Shown one piece after another: positions 8,054 to 16,508 of a DNA stretch of 42,324 nucleotides (positions are counted from its first letter, which is position 1; each line of letters opens with the position of its first letter). Both the position numbers and the translations under genes were made by a program. This DNA is from Ardenticatenaceae bacterium (lineage in GTDB: Bacteria; Chloroflexota; Anaerolineae; Promineifilales; Promineifilaceae). The stretch covers positions 1-42,324 of the forward strand of contig JASJCR010000063.1 of NCBI GenBank assembly GCA_030065875.1, written 5' to 3'. The notes beneath the pieces are model-generated. The model had not been told where the DNA came from. It worked only from the letters and a program-made list of their open reading frames with translations, and did not search any database.

Positions 8054-8132
8054 ACCACAGACTTCAGACATCAGAAGTACAGTAGAGTTCTTCTCTCTTT
8101 CACCATTTCACTTTAAACTTTCAACTTATAAC
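8054..8132. repeat. Heptamer-period intergenic repeat
   Basis: ACCACAG/ACTTCAG/ACATCAG at 8054-8074 repeats every 7 bases. A second run at 8098-8132 has units such as TTTCACC and TTTCAAC with the same period. It lies in the leader of the histidine kinase gene. Confidence 0.6.
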
Positions 8133-8151
8133 GAAGGACTTAGAGCTATCC

Positions 8152-9741
8152 ATGTCAACTGGAATTGTCGATATACGCATTCGCCAGCGGGAATTTTTAT
8201 TGGCGATTAGTCGGGCTTTATCAGCCGAATTGGATTTAAGTGACGTCCTGCGGGTCATTCTGCAAGCATCAGTTGAATTTATCGCCGGCCGGGCCGGGCT
8301 CGTCGTTTTAGCCGATCCCAACGAACACACCTTTCGGGTGGCGGCCGCGCTAGGTGTACCGGGCGAAACATTTGAACAGCACCCCCAGCTCGTCAAGGGG
8401 ATTCCGTATGAGCCAGGAGCTGAAGAAGCGGCAATTCCTTTAATCGACACGGGGATTCAAAAGCTGGCCAAGGATATTAGCAACGATCTGGACGTCGCCC
8501 AAACAATCCTCCTGCCCATGCAGAGCGGCGATACGATTATCGGGATGATCTACGTATTTCAGGAGAAAAATTTCGTTTTTAGCAGCGACGCTCCGAATCT
8601 GCTCCAGAGCTTTGCCGATCAGGCCGCCATTGCCGTCAAAAACGCCCGTCTTTATGAACAGGTCATCTCGGAAAAAAAGCGCCTCGACGCCATTTTAGAT
8701 TACAGCGCCGACGGGGTCATGATTCTCGACCCTCAACTCAAAATTGAAGTGTTTAATCAGGCCCTGAGCCAGATCACCGGCTGGAAACCGGCCGAGGTTT
8801 TGGGTTGTCATCACGATACCGTTCTGCAGTGGAAAAATTTGCGCACGGAAACCGATTTGCAAATGGCCCTCGATCAAGGGTGGCCAATGCCCGGCTCCTC
8901 CCATCTTTATGTGGAAGGGGTTATTACCAAATCAAATGACGATACCGTCAGCCTGGGTGTGACTTACGCTCCCCTGCTCAATCCTCGGGGCAACCTCATC
9001 AATATTATCGCCAACGTGCGTGATCTGACCCGCTATCGCGAGGAAGAGCAGCTGCAAAAAACGTTTATCTCGGTTGTCAGCCACGAACTCAAAACACCGG
9101 TCTCCATTATCAAAGGATACGCCGGCACGCTGCAGCGCAGAGACGTCGATTGGCCCAAAGAGGTCATGATTGAATATTTATCGGTTATCGAGGAAGAAGC
9201 GGATTCCTTAACCGACCTGATCGACAATTTGCTAGAGGTTTCTAAACTGCAGGCGGGTTCATTTAAGTTAAACATGGCTGAAAATATTTCCGTTCCGGAT
9301 ATCGCCCGACAGGTCAGCAAAAAGTTTAGCAACCAGACAAAAGCTCATACCTTTTCGGTTGATTTCCCGGCCGATTATCCGGAAATTGCCGGAGATGAGC
9401 GGCGCATCACCCAGGTTTTTAACAACCTGGTCAGCAATGCAATCAAATATTCTCCGGAAGGTGGCGTGATCGAAATTGGTGGTACAATTAACGAGGATTA
9501 TGTGACCGCGCATGTCAGCGATCCAGGCATTGGCATCCCCGATCATGAACGGCACCGCATTTTTCAACAATTTTCGCGCCTTGATAACGCTTTAAGCCGC
9601 AAAACTGAGGGGACCGGATTGGGTCTTTTTTTGACCAAAGCGATCATCGAAGCCCATCACGGCCGTATTTGGTTTTCCAGCAATGTTGATCCTGATACCG
9701 GTCCTACGGGAACGACGTTTGCCTTTTCTCTTCCCAAATAA
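8152..9741 (+). CDS. GAF-PAS sensor histidine kinase
   Basis: A 529-residue cytoplasmic sensor kinase with no transmembrane segment. A GAF domain covers about residues 12-168 and a PAS domain about 172-295. The HisKA dimerisation domain has phospho-acceptor His311 in SVVSHELKTP. The HATPase_c domain has the N box NNLVSNAIKYSP, G1 DPGIGIP and G2 TGLGLFLTK. It autophosphorylates and passes phosphate to a response regulator, but none is encoded nearby, so its partner lies elsewhere. GAF ligand is unknown. The next gene, a CpXC protein, starts 88 bases later on the same strand and may be cotranscribed. Confidence 0.93.
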   Translation: MSTGIVDIRIRQREFLLAISRALSAELDLSDVLRVILQASVEFIAGRAGLVVLADPNEHTFRVAAALGVPGETFEQHPQLVKGIPYEPGAEEAAIPLIDTGIQKLAKDISNDLDVAQTILLPMQSGDTIIGMIYVFQEKNFVFSSDAPNLLQSFADQAAIAVKNARLYEQVISEKKRLDAILDYSADGVMILDPQLKIEVFNQALSQITGWKPAEVLGCHHDTVLQWKNLRTETDLQMALDQGWPMPGSSHLYVEGVITKSNDDTVSLGVTYAPLLNPRGNLINIIANVRDLTRYREEEQLQKTFISVVSHELKTPVSIIKGYAGTLQRRDVDWPKEVMIEYLSVIEEEADSLTDLIDNLLEVSKLQAGSFKLNMAENISVPDIARQVSKKFSNQTKAHTFSVDFPADYPEIAGDERRITQVFNNLVSNAIKYSPEGGVIEIGGTINEDYVTAHVSDPGIGIPDHERHRIFQQFSRLDNALSRKTEGTGLGLFLTKAIIEAHHGRIWFSSNVDPDTGPTGTTFAFSLPK

Positions 9742-9829
9742 TTTTTTTCAAACAGAGATAAAACAATCCCGGTTGAAGGATCTCACCTGGCGTTGATCTT
9801 TTAACCGTTTTTCACTTTAGGAGATATTC

Positions 9830-11158
9830 ATGCAGACCCAAATCACCTGTCCAAGCTGCGGAACCCATTTCGCCACGCAGGTTTACAATATCGTTGACGC
9901 CCAACGCACCCCAGAGCTCAAACAAATGCTGCTGGCGGGAGCCTTAAATGTCGCCTCTTGTCCAAGCTGCGGTATGTCCACTCAGCTCGCCGTGCCCATC
10001 GCCTATCATGATGCAGAACATCAGCTGTTTATGACCTATGTGCCGATGGAGCTGAACCTGCCTCTTCCTGATCAGGAACGGCTGGTGGGTCAAATGACCA
10101 AGGCGATCACCGAAGGCATCCCCCAGGAGCAGTTTAAAGCGTATCTTTTACAGCCGCAGACGGTCCTGACGATGCAAACTTTTATGGAAAAAGTTTACGG
10201 TACTGAAGGGATCACCCCTGAAATGCTGGCTCAACAGCGCAAACAATCTCAATTTCTGCAGCAGTTGATGAGCACAGATTCTTCGGCCTTGCCGGAGCTC
10301 GTGCAAAACAATAGTGATCTGGTTGATGAAACGCTCTTTGCTATGTTGGGCGCTAACTTGCAAAACGTTGAGCAATCTCAAGCTCCTCAGGCAAACGAAA
10401 TCTTTGTTCAGCTCACCAATTTGCAAGCGTGGCTGTATACCCACACGGAAGTCGGCAGGCAGCTAGAAAAACAGCAGATCGCTTTGCGCGGGTTTCAACA
10501 GGCGGTCCAAAAACAGGGTGGTCTCACCTTCGAAATTCTAATCGATCACCTTCTGGCCAATATCGATAATGAGTCGGTGGTGGATACGATTATTCAAATG
10601 GGTCAGCAGGGGATTCGATATGAATTATTCAGCCACCTGACGGAGCGGATCGATCAAACGGAAGATGCCGCCCTAAAAGCGAAGATGGAAAATCTACGGG
10701 AGAAGCTCCTAACGATTTATGACGAGCTTCAAACCCAGGCCAAAGAACAGATGACGGCCGCCCAGGAGACGTTGACCCTTCTTTCTCAAGCAGCTGATTT
10801 AGATGAAGCGCTCAAGGTCAATGCTCAAAAGGTTGACGAAAACTTCCTTTACTTTTTGTCGGCGCAAATTCAGCACGCTGAAAGTCAGGAAGACAGCGCG
10901 CGGCTCTTTGAGCTGAAACGGATCCAGCAGGCAATCATGGCTGAAGCTGAAAAACAAATGCCTCCGGAACTGCGCTTTATCAATCAACTGATCTCAACTG
11001 ATGATTTGATGCAGCAGCAGCAGATGATCGATCAAATCCCGGCGGAAGAACGGCCGCAAATGGCCGCCCTGCTGCAAATTATGGGAGCGGAAATTGTGCA
11101 GTCTAACCCCGGCTTGCAAGAACGCATCGACGGATTGCAAAAATTACTCTCTACTTAG
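9830..11158 (+). CDS. CpXC domain protein
   Basis: A 442-residue protein with an N-terminal CpXC domain: two CPSCG knuckles at Cys7/Cys10 and Cys44/Cys47, expected to bind one zinc ion, and the typical strand LPLP after it. The rest is long, helical and rich in Gln, Glu and Leu, with Met/Gln-rich stretches, consistent with an elongated helical scaffold. No enzymatic motif is visible, and the family function is unknown. It starts at ATG 9830 after AGGAG. Its stop codon abuts the heptamer repeat at 11159. Confidence 0.85.
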   Translation: MQTQITCPSCGTHFATQVYNIVDAQRTPELKQMLLAGALNVASCPSCGMSTQLAVPIAYHDAEHQLFMTYVPMELNLPLPDQERLVGQMTKAITEGIPQEQFKAYLLQPQTVLTMQTFMEKVYGTEGITPEMLAQQRKQSQFLQQLMSTDSSALPELVQNNSDLVDETLFAMLGANLQNVEQSQAPQANEIFVQLTNLQAWLYTHTEVGRQLEKQQIALRGFQQAVQKQGGLTFEILIDHLLANIDNESVVDTIIQMGQQGIRYELFSHLTERIDQTEDAALKAKMENLREKLLTIYDELQTQAKEQMTAAQETLTLLSQAADLDEALKVNAQKVDENFLYFLSAQIQHAESQEDSARLFELKRIQQAIMAEAEKQMPPELRFINQLISTDDLMQQQQMIDQIPAEERPQMAALLQIMGAEIVQSNPGLQERIDGLQKLLST

Positions 11159-11286
11159 GTGCTGGGTGATAGGTGTTGGGTGATAGAATAATTCTTTTTT
11201 GCGAAATTCCATTTTTCCTAGAGTAAACACCCATCACCTAACACCCATCACCCATTTCCCAACACCCATTTCCCAACACCTAATTC
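11159..11286. repeat. Inverted heptamer array between convergent genes
   Basis: The left arm (11159-11186) is four 7-base units of the form GTGNTRG. The right arm (11231-11286) is eight units of complementary form such as CCATCAC and CCAACAC. Each arm keeps exact 7-base phase. Together they can fold into a long hairpin around 11187-11230. The last unit covers the stop codon of the FHA gene, and the first starts directly after the CpXC stop. Confidence 0.85.
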
Positions 11287-11924
11287 AAAGGGTTGTCCAG
11301 CCGAAAACCGTGCCCGCGAACGGTGACGACAAAATTGTGATCATCTAACTCTGATAGTCGATCCCGCAAGCGTCTTACCAAAGCATCAATAGCCTGTTCG
11401 GTCACGCCAATCCCATCGGTTCCGGGCCACACCGTATCGACAATATTTTGTCGTTCACATACCGCGCCGTCCGCATCGTACAGCAGCTTTAGCAACCGAA
11501 ATTGGGCCAGGGATAAGGGTGGGTTTAGCGCCTGCCCGCTAACTGATACGTTGCGAAGCTCTTCATGAAGAACCATTCGACCGGTTTTTACCGGTTCCTC
11601 CCAGGTCAACGGCAAGGTCGCTTCCGTCCCGACGAACATCATCGTCACGCACATGGCAATTTGAATTTGATCACCATCTTTCATGGTGACACTGCCGTGA
11701 AGCTGCTGGCCGTTCACGTGGGTTCCATTTTTGCTCCCAAGATCGTGAAGGATATAGCGGTCATTCTCGCGGGTAATGCGAACGTGATGTCGAGACACCT
11801 GTCGTTCAGGCAAAATTAAATCACATTCACCGCCCCGGCCGATTAAAAATTCACTTTCTTCAATTGTCCACCGTTGACCAACTAACTGTCCTTCACGAAT
11901 AATCAAAACTGGCTTATTATTCAT
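11280..11924 (-). CDS. FHA domain - winged-helix transcriptional regulator
   Basis: A 214-residue fusion. Residues 1-100 form an FHA phosphothreonine-binding domain with GRGGECDL, SRHHVRI and DLGSKNGTHVNG (Arg30, Ser44, Arg45 and Asn71 are the expected ligand residues). Residues 115-212 form an OmpR/PhoB-type winged helix (LSLAQFRLLKLLYD, TEQAIDALVRRLRDRL, VRGHGFRL). Expected role: a DNA-binding regulator whose activity or location depends on threonine phosphorylation. The divergent Ser/Thr kinase starting 84 bases away is the obvious partner. The ribosome binding site AGAGGGG and a clear promoter (11955-11982) support the start. Confidence 0.92.
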   Translation of the reverse strand: MNNKPVLIIREGQLVGQRWTIEESEFLIGRGGECDLILPERQVSRHHVRITRENDRYILHDLGSKNGTHVNGQQLHGSVTMKDGDQIQIAMCVTMMFVGTEATLPLTWEEPVKTGRMVLHEELRNVSVSGQALNPPLSLAQFRLLKLLYDADGAVCERQNIVDTVWPGTDGIGVTEQAIDALVRRLRDRLSELDDHNFVVTVRGHGFRLDNPLN

Positions 11925-11954
11925 GCCAAACCCCTCTTCATTTATTTTGATAAA

Positions 11955-11982
11955 ATTATAAGATGCAAATGGGTCATCGCAA
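11955..11982 (-). promoter_or_regulatory. Promoter of the FHA-winged-helix regulator
   Basis: On the minus strand: -35 TTGCGA (11977-11982), 16-bp spacer, perfect -10 TATAAT (11955-11960). Initiation is expected near 11948, about 24 bases before the start codon. The -35 box sits inside the palindrome at 11979-11990. Confidence 0.7.
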
Positions 11983-11990
11983 ATATTTGC
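11965..11990. promoter_or_regulatory. Candidate operator: GCAAAT half-sites and palindrome
   Basis: GCAAAT occurs at 11965-11970 and 11979-11984. The latter is part of a perfect 12-bp palindrome GCAAATATTTGC (11979-11990). It overlaps the regulator's own -35 box and lies 19 bases before the kinase start, a position suited to autoregulation of both divergent genes. Binding by the FHA-wHTH protein is inference. Confidence 0.4.
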
Positions 11991-12008
11991 TCAAGAAAAT
12001 AAAGTCAT

Positions 12009-12983
12009 ATGTTACCACCATTAGCTAAGGGCACCATTCTACGAGATCGTTACATCATAAGTGATGTCGTCGGTAAAGGCGGCATGGGCAGTGTTTACCG
12101 CGCAGATGACGCTCGTTTACCCGGTCGCCAGTGCGCCATCAAAGAAGTTCAAATCGATCCCAGCGTGCCATCGGAAGCCGTCGCCCAACAGCAGGCGCAA
12201 TTTTTGCAGGAAGCCAGTATTTTGGCGCAGCTGGACCATCCAAACCTGCCCAAAGTATCTGATTTCTTTAACCATGATGGGCGGGAGTACCTGGTCATGG
12301 ATTATGTTCCGGGAAAAGATTTGCGGGAAATCCTCGATGAAGTGGGGGATGAATTACTCGAAGAAGAGGTGATTCTGGATTGGGCAATGCAAATTCTCGA
12401 TGCGCTTTCTTATTTGCATGAAAATGATCCACCGGTTTTACATCGGGATATTAAACCATCTAACATCAAACTTACCCCAGATAATCGCATTAAACTCGTC
12501 GATTTCGGGTTGGCTAAACTACTGATTACCGACGACATGCGTACGATCACGATTATTCAGGGGCGAGGAACCGAGCTGTACACCCCTCTGGAGCAGTACG
12601 GTGGAGAAACGGATCACACCGATATTCGCTCCGATCTATTCGCCTTTGGGGCAACCCTTTATACGCTTTTAATCGGAGCGCCTCCACCATCTGCAAAAGA
12701 GCGATTTTTACGGCCGCATCTCCTGCAACCCCCCCGCGATTTAAATAAGAACGTCAGTCGAGCGGTATCTGATGCGGTATTGTGGGCCCTGGAAATGCAT
12801 CCAGATCGGCGGCCTACAGACAGCCACGTGCTTCGGGGAGCCCTGCTGGGTGAAATTTCACCTGCTCAACTCGATCAGCAAGATCTGGAACCGGAATGGA
12901 TAGGGGCGCTGCGGGAGAATCGTTTTACCTTAACGGCCGTGGTGCTCCTCTTTATCGTAGCCATTATCTTAACCATCACCTAA
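12009..12983 (+). CDS. Membrane-anchored Ser/Thr protein kinase (PknB-like)
   Basis: A 324-residue Hanks-type kinase. The Gly loop is VGKGGMGSVY (21-30), ATP-binding Lys is Lys45 and alpha-C Glu is Glu68. The catalytic loop is HRDIKPSN (145-152) with Asp147, and the metal motif DFG is at 165-167. The activation segment runs to PLEQYGG, the family's substitute for APE. A single C-terminal helix at about 303-323 anchors the kinase domain to the inner face of the membrane, with no outer sensor domain. It phosphorylates Ser/Thr residues, probably creating sites for the FHA domain of the divergent neighbour. Confidence 0.94.
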   Translation: MLPPLAKGTILRDRYIISDVVGKGGMGSVYRADDARLPGRQCAIKEVQIDPSVPSEAVAQQQAQFLQEASILAQLDHPNLPKVSDFFNHDGREYLVMDYVPGKDLREILDEVGDELLEEEVILDWAMQILDALSYLHENDPPVLHRDIKPSNIKLTPDNRIKLVDFGLAKLLITDDMRTITIIQGRGTELYTPLEQYGGETDHTDIRSDLFAFGATLYTLLIGAPPPSAKERFLRPHLLQPPRDLNKNVSRAVSDAVLWALEMHPDRRPTDSHVLRGALLGEISPAQLDQQDLEPEWIGALRENRFTLTAVVLLFIVAIILTIT

Positions 12984-13095
12984 TCGGTTTTTGCCCACCT
13001 TAACTTTTGGCCCTCTTAAATTGGCCTTATTCCTCTCTAAATTGTCCCTGCACACGTGTGATTCGCGGCTCGAGCGCACCGGTTTTTGAAATCGC

Positions 13096-13124
13096 TTGAC
13101 ACAACATAAGATGGACGTTATATT
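13096..13124 (+). promoter_or_regulatory. Sigma70-type promoter of the ABC ATPase gene
   Basis: Perfect -35 TTGACA (13096-13101), 17-bp spacer, -10 TATATT (13119-13124). Predicted start near 13131 gives a 95-base leader ending in GAGGAGAGG before the ATG at 13226. Confidence 0.85.
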
Positions 13125-13225
13125 TGGTCAAATTGTCACCACCCTTTCTATCAAATTCATTCAAAACCCCTTAAAAAGTCACCTTTCAGGTAAGGGGGAG
13201 AAAACCTTATATCGAGGAGAGGTAA

Positions 13226-14326
13226 ATGGCTAGTGTAAGCTACAAACACGTGCAAAAAAATTACGGGGACGTCACAGTCGTTAAAGATCTCAGCATGGAA
13301 ATTGCAGACAAAGAATTTGTAGTTTTCGTTGGACCTTCTGGCTGTGGGAAATCTACTTGCTTGCGAATGCTTGCTGGTTTGGAAGAGATTTCCGGCGGTG
13401 AAATCTGGATTGGCGATCGCAAAGTCAACGATGTCCCGCCTAAAGATCGCGATATCGCGATGGTTTTTCAATCGTATGCGCTCTATCCACATATGACCGT
13501 TTACGATAACATGGCGTTCGGCCTGAAATTGCGTAAAACCCCAAAAGCCGAAATCGATACTCGCGTAAAAGAAGCGGGTGAGATTCTGGGTCTGACCCAA
13601 TACCTCGACCGCAAACCCAAAGCTCTGTCCGGTGGTCAACGACAGCGTGTGGCTGTTGGTCGAGCCATTGTTCGCGAGCCGGCCGTCTTTTTGATGGATG
13701 AGCCTCTGTCAAATCTCGACGCAAAATTGCGCGTTACCGCTCGCGCCGAAATTTCTAAACTGCATCAGCGGCTGCAAACAACATTTGTATATGTAACCCA
13801 CGACCAGGTTGAGGCGATGACTATGGGTGACCGCATTGCCGTCCTAAATTCGGGTGACTTAATGCAAATCGACAGCCCTCGCAACCTGTACGAGCATCCT
13901 GACAATGTCTTTGTCGCCGGCTTCATCGGCAGCCCCAGCATGAACTTCTTTGATGCGACCCTGGTTGGTGAAGAAGGCAAGCTGTTTGTGGATACCGGCA
14001 GCTTCCGCGTCAATGTCCCTTCAGAACGCAACAAAGCATACGAAGGGCACATCGGCAAACAGGTTGTCTTTGGCATGCGCCCAGAGCATATCCATGCTTC
14101 AAACTTTGCCCCGCCAAACATCGATGCCTCTCCTTTAGAGGGACAAATTGATGTTATTGAGCTGTTGGGTCACGAGCTTCATCTCTACATCAGCTCCGGC
14201 AAAAGTTCTTACGTCGCCACTGTGGATACTCGTTTGGCTCCCACGGTTGGCAACAAAGTCGGTTTGGTCATGGACGTTAGCAACATGCACCTGTTTGATA
14301 AAGATACCGAACAGGCCATTCGCTAA
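13226..14326 (+). CDS. ABC transporter ATP-binding protein, MalK/UgpC/MsmX type
   Basis: A 366-residue ATPase of the carbohydrate-uptake class. Walker A GPSGCGKST is at 36-44, Q-loop Gln82, signature LSGGQRQR at 134-141, Walker B FLMDEP at 155-160 and switch His192. A C-terminal regulatory domain with TOBE/OB folds (about 240-366, GMRPEHI) is typical of MalK, UgpC and MsmX. It energises sugar or glycerol-phosphate importers at the inner membrane. No permease or sugar-binding gene is nearby. A strong private promoter and a terminator fit a shared ATPase serving several importers, as MsmX does. Confidence 0.93.
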   Translation: MASVSYKHVQKNYGDVTVVKDLSMEIADKEFVVFVGPSGCGKSTCLRMLAGLEEISGGEIWIGDRKVNDVPPKDRDIAMVFQSYALYPHMTVYDNMAFGLKLRKTPKAEIDTRVKEAGEILGLTQYLDRKPKALSGGQRQRVAVGRAIVREPAVFLMDEPLSNLDAKLRVTARAEISKLHQRLQTTFVYVTHDQVEAMTMGDRIAVLNSGDLMQIDSPRNLYEHPDNVFVAGFIGSPSMNFFDATLVGEEGKLFVDTGSFRVNVPSERNKAYEGHIGKQVVFGMRPEHIHASNFAPPNIDASPLEGQIDVIELLGHELHLYISSGKSSYVATVDTRLAPTVGNKVGLVMDVSNMHLFDKDTEQAIR

Positions 14327-14351
14327 TCCGCTACTTACTGTTGAAACAAGT

Positions 14352-14382
14352 AAAAGCCGCTGGGAAATCAGCGGCTTTTTAC
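14352..14382. terminator. Intrinsic terminator after the ABC ATPase gene
   Basis: A perfect 11-bp stem AAAAGCCGCTG (14352-14362) with 14369-14379, a 6-base loop and a T run. Confidence 0.9.
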
Positions 14383-14432
14383 TTTTAAGTGCTCTGTTGA
14401 GTAAGATTGTGGATTTTTACCCCCACCCCTAG

Positions 14433-14457
14433 CCCCTCCCCCGAATCGGGGGAGGGG
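14433..14457. repeat. C-rich/G-rich inverted repeat
   Basis: CCCCTCCCCCG (14433-14443) and its exact complement (14447-14457) around a 3-base loop, extended imperfectly by CACCCCTAG on the left and GATGGGG on the right. It is of the dispersed, intergenic type; the G-rich arm could also stack as a quadruplex. Confidence 0.75.
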
Positions 14458-14515
14458 GATGGGGAAAAGTAAACAAATTAACTCTACACAAGCTTTTCAA
14501 AAATAATTTAATTCG

Positions 14516-14863
14516 ATGTCACCTTCAACTTATGCCATTGGAGACGAGTTTTTAATCCACTTTGTGTGGCAAATTCCCAACGGCGACTTTATTCGAGCGA
14601 TCTTTGCGGCCGAAATCGTCAACCTCGATCAACCTACCAATCGTTACATCATCAAGCTAAAAGAACTCAAAGCCGGCCGGCAGGAGAATGAAATCGGGGA
14701 GATCCTCCCCCGCCAGTCGTTCAGCGAAGAACATTGGCGTTTGGTAGGCGAATTAATCGGCCGTCAGGCTGCTGTGGCCTACGAAACCGCCGACGGCCGG
14801 CCGGTGAGGTTGCGCCTGGCTACCCTCACCCGCGAACACAAATATTTTACCCGCTTTGAGTAA
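14516..14863 (+). CDS. Hypothetical protein
   Basis: A 115-residue protein I do not recognise. It is mixed alpha/beta, beginning MSPSTYAIGDEFLIHFVWQI, with KELKAGRQENE and a C-terminal stretch VRLRLATLTREH. The pattern of a short GDEF barrel followed by a helix suggests a small binding domain. There is no signal peptide or membrane segment, and no clear ribosome binding site before the ATG. Its 3' end overlaps the convergent DprE1-like gene by 17 bases, so transcripts from the two strands can pair there. Confidence 0.6.
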   Translation: MSPSTYAIGDEFLIHFVWQIPNGDFIRAIFAAEIVNLDQPTNRYIIKLKELKAGRQENEIGEILPRQSFSEEHWRLVGELIGRQAAVAYETADGRPVRLRLATLTREHKYFTRFE

Positions 14864-16313
14864 CGGGTTTTTCTGACCTTACCGCAAATAGACGCCGCCA
14901 CATATCGCTCTGGAAAAGATGCTCGGGGTCGTATTGTTCCTTCAGGTCACAAAACCGCTTAATGACCTCCTGCCCTAAATACGCCTGAACGGTTTGCGGC
15001 CGCATCGTGCTGTCTTTCGCCAGATAAAAGCGGCCGCTGTGCCGCAATACGATCTCATCCAGTTCCTGGGTCAGGGCAACCATCTTTGGTCGGTTTCGAT
15101 TGGTTATACGAAAATCCATGGCCATCGAAAACCCGTCTACACCGTATGATATTAAAAAGTCATCCGGCTTGTGCCGCTTCATGACGCTCAAATAGTTGGG
15201 CAATCCCCGCTTCTGACAGTGAGTAAAAATATCGGTAAACGCCTGCTCCGCATTTTCAACCGGGACAAACGCCTGGTATTGAATCAACCCGTTTCGACCG
15301 TACGCTTTTTTCCAATTGGGCAAATAGTCGAGCAGAAAATGGTAAGCAACGTGGGATTGCTGATACAAATGCCCTTTTTCGCCGCTCAACATGCGCGCGC
15401 TGAAATATTTGGCGGTGTTGACCAACCTCAAACCGAGCTGATTCATAAACGGCCGCATGTAAAACCACATGCTCGATTTTGGCAAAATTCCCATGATGCT
15501 GTCGCTAATAAGCTGGTGCTCAACCTGCATCGTCTGCGCCGAAAATGGGTCTTCGCCGGGTTGAAAATAGATCCCCCGATGCATTTCAGCCCGGCCCAAT
15601 CCCCGGCCGCCGCTGGTGGCATCAAGCCATCCCACAAGATAATCAGAATTATCAAGCCGCTCTTCAATATAGCGCATCGCACCCGCCAGATTGGGTTGAG
15701 ACGCCCCTTCAACATGCAGCATGCCAGAGTAGATTTTTTTGAGCTTTAAGGTAAGCGTTGTAAAACATCCCAACATCCCAAATCCGCCAATGGCAGCGTG
15801 AAAAAGTTCCGGATTGGTTTCTCGGGAGGCGGTTACAATTTCCCCATCCGCTCTGAGCAAATCAAATTCGAGGACATGATCGCCAAAGGTGCCCATTTTC
15901 CAGGCATTTTTTCCGTGGGTGTTCATGGCCGCACAGCCACCGACTGTGGTCTTGGCCGTCCCGGTCACAATTGGAGGCCACCAGCCGTCTCCCAGGACGT
16001 AGCGCCACAGCTGGTCGATCGTCACGCCGGCCTCCACCCGAATGATCCCGCTCTGGGGATCCCATTCCAAAATGCGATTCATGCGCATCAAATCAAGGAC
16101 AACCTGTTCGCGGTTGGAGAACGCATCTCCATAGCTGTTGCCCCCACCTTTAAAGGCGATTGTGCGGTCATTTTGACGGGCGGCCGTTAAAATATCTCGT
16201 AGTTCTTCAATGGTGCTCGGCCGGTACACGTAAGCGGTGCTGCTGCTGGCCCCACCCCAGGCGGTAACCGGCTCGAGATGATTTGTCGTAAAAAAGCTGT
16301 TTTCTTTTGACAC
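14847..16313 (-). CDS. FAD-dependent oxidoreductase, DprE1-like
   Basis: A 488-residue FAD oxidoreductase with a PCMH-type FAD domain (KGGGNSYGD at 55-63, GTAKTTVGGCAAMNTHGKN at 118-136). The C-terminal half matches mycobacterial DprE1 motifs: LAKDS with Lys433 (equivalent to the catalytic Lys418 of M. tuberculosis) and FQSDMWRRL. DprE1 oxidises decaprenylphosphoryl-ribose at C2. The next upstream gene is a DprE2-like reductase, so the pair could epimerise a polyprenyl-phosphoryl sugar; the actual substrate is unknown. The position of the reactive Cys387 of DprE1 is Ala398 here (GFSMAMDF). A broader sugar or aldonolactone oxidase role cannot be excluded. Confidence 0.85.
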   Translation of the reverse strand: MSKENSFFTTNHLEPVTAWGGASSSTAYVYRPSTIEELRDILTAARQNDRTIAFKGGGNSYGDAFSNREQVVLDLMRMNRILEWDPQSGIIRVEAGVTIDQLWRYVLGDGWWPPIVTGTAKTTVGGCAAMNTHGKNAWKMGTFGDHVLEFDLLRADGEIVTASRETNPELFHAAIGGFGMLGCFTTLTLKLKKIYSGMLHVEGASQPNLAGAMRYIEERLDNSDYLVGWLDATSGGRGLGRAEMHRGIYFQPGEDPFSAQTMQVEHQLISDSIMGILPKSSMWFYMRPFMNQLGLRLVNTAKYFSARMLSGEKGHLYQQSHVAYHFLLDYLPNWKKAYGRNGLIQYQAFVPVENAEQAFTDIFTHCQKRGLPNYLSVMKRHKPDDFLISYGVDGFSMAMDFRITNRNRPKMVALTQELDEIVLRHSGRFYLAKDSTMRPQTVQAYLGQEVIKRFCDLKEQYDPEHLFQSDMWRRLFAVRSEKPVTQSG

Positions 16314-16410
16314 AATGTTATTTCCAAGGTATTTAGGTCGGGGCTAGGCCCCTTATAGCTCAACACTCCGCACTTCTCAGCCATGAGCACGCTGCCGCGC
16401 GACTTTAAGG

Positions 16411-16480
16411 TTCGCAGATTTTCGCAGAGCTCCACAGGAGCTAGAGAGAAATCTGTGAAAATCCGTGTTAATCCGTGGCT
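16411..16480. repeat. Ten-base-period intergenic repeat, copy 1
   Basis: TTCGCAGATT/TTCGCAGAGC at 16411-16430 and, in opposite orientation, ATCTGTGAAA/ATCCGTGTTA/ATCCGTGGCT at 16451-16480. The period is exactly 10 bases. The arms are roughly inverted. A related copy lies at 22541-22570. Confidence 0.7.
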
Positions 16481-16508
16481 TTTTTTAACAATTCTTTTTG
16501 TAAACCAC

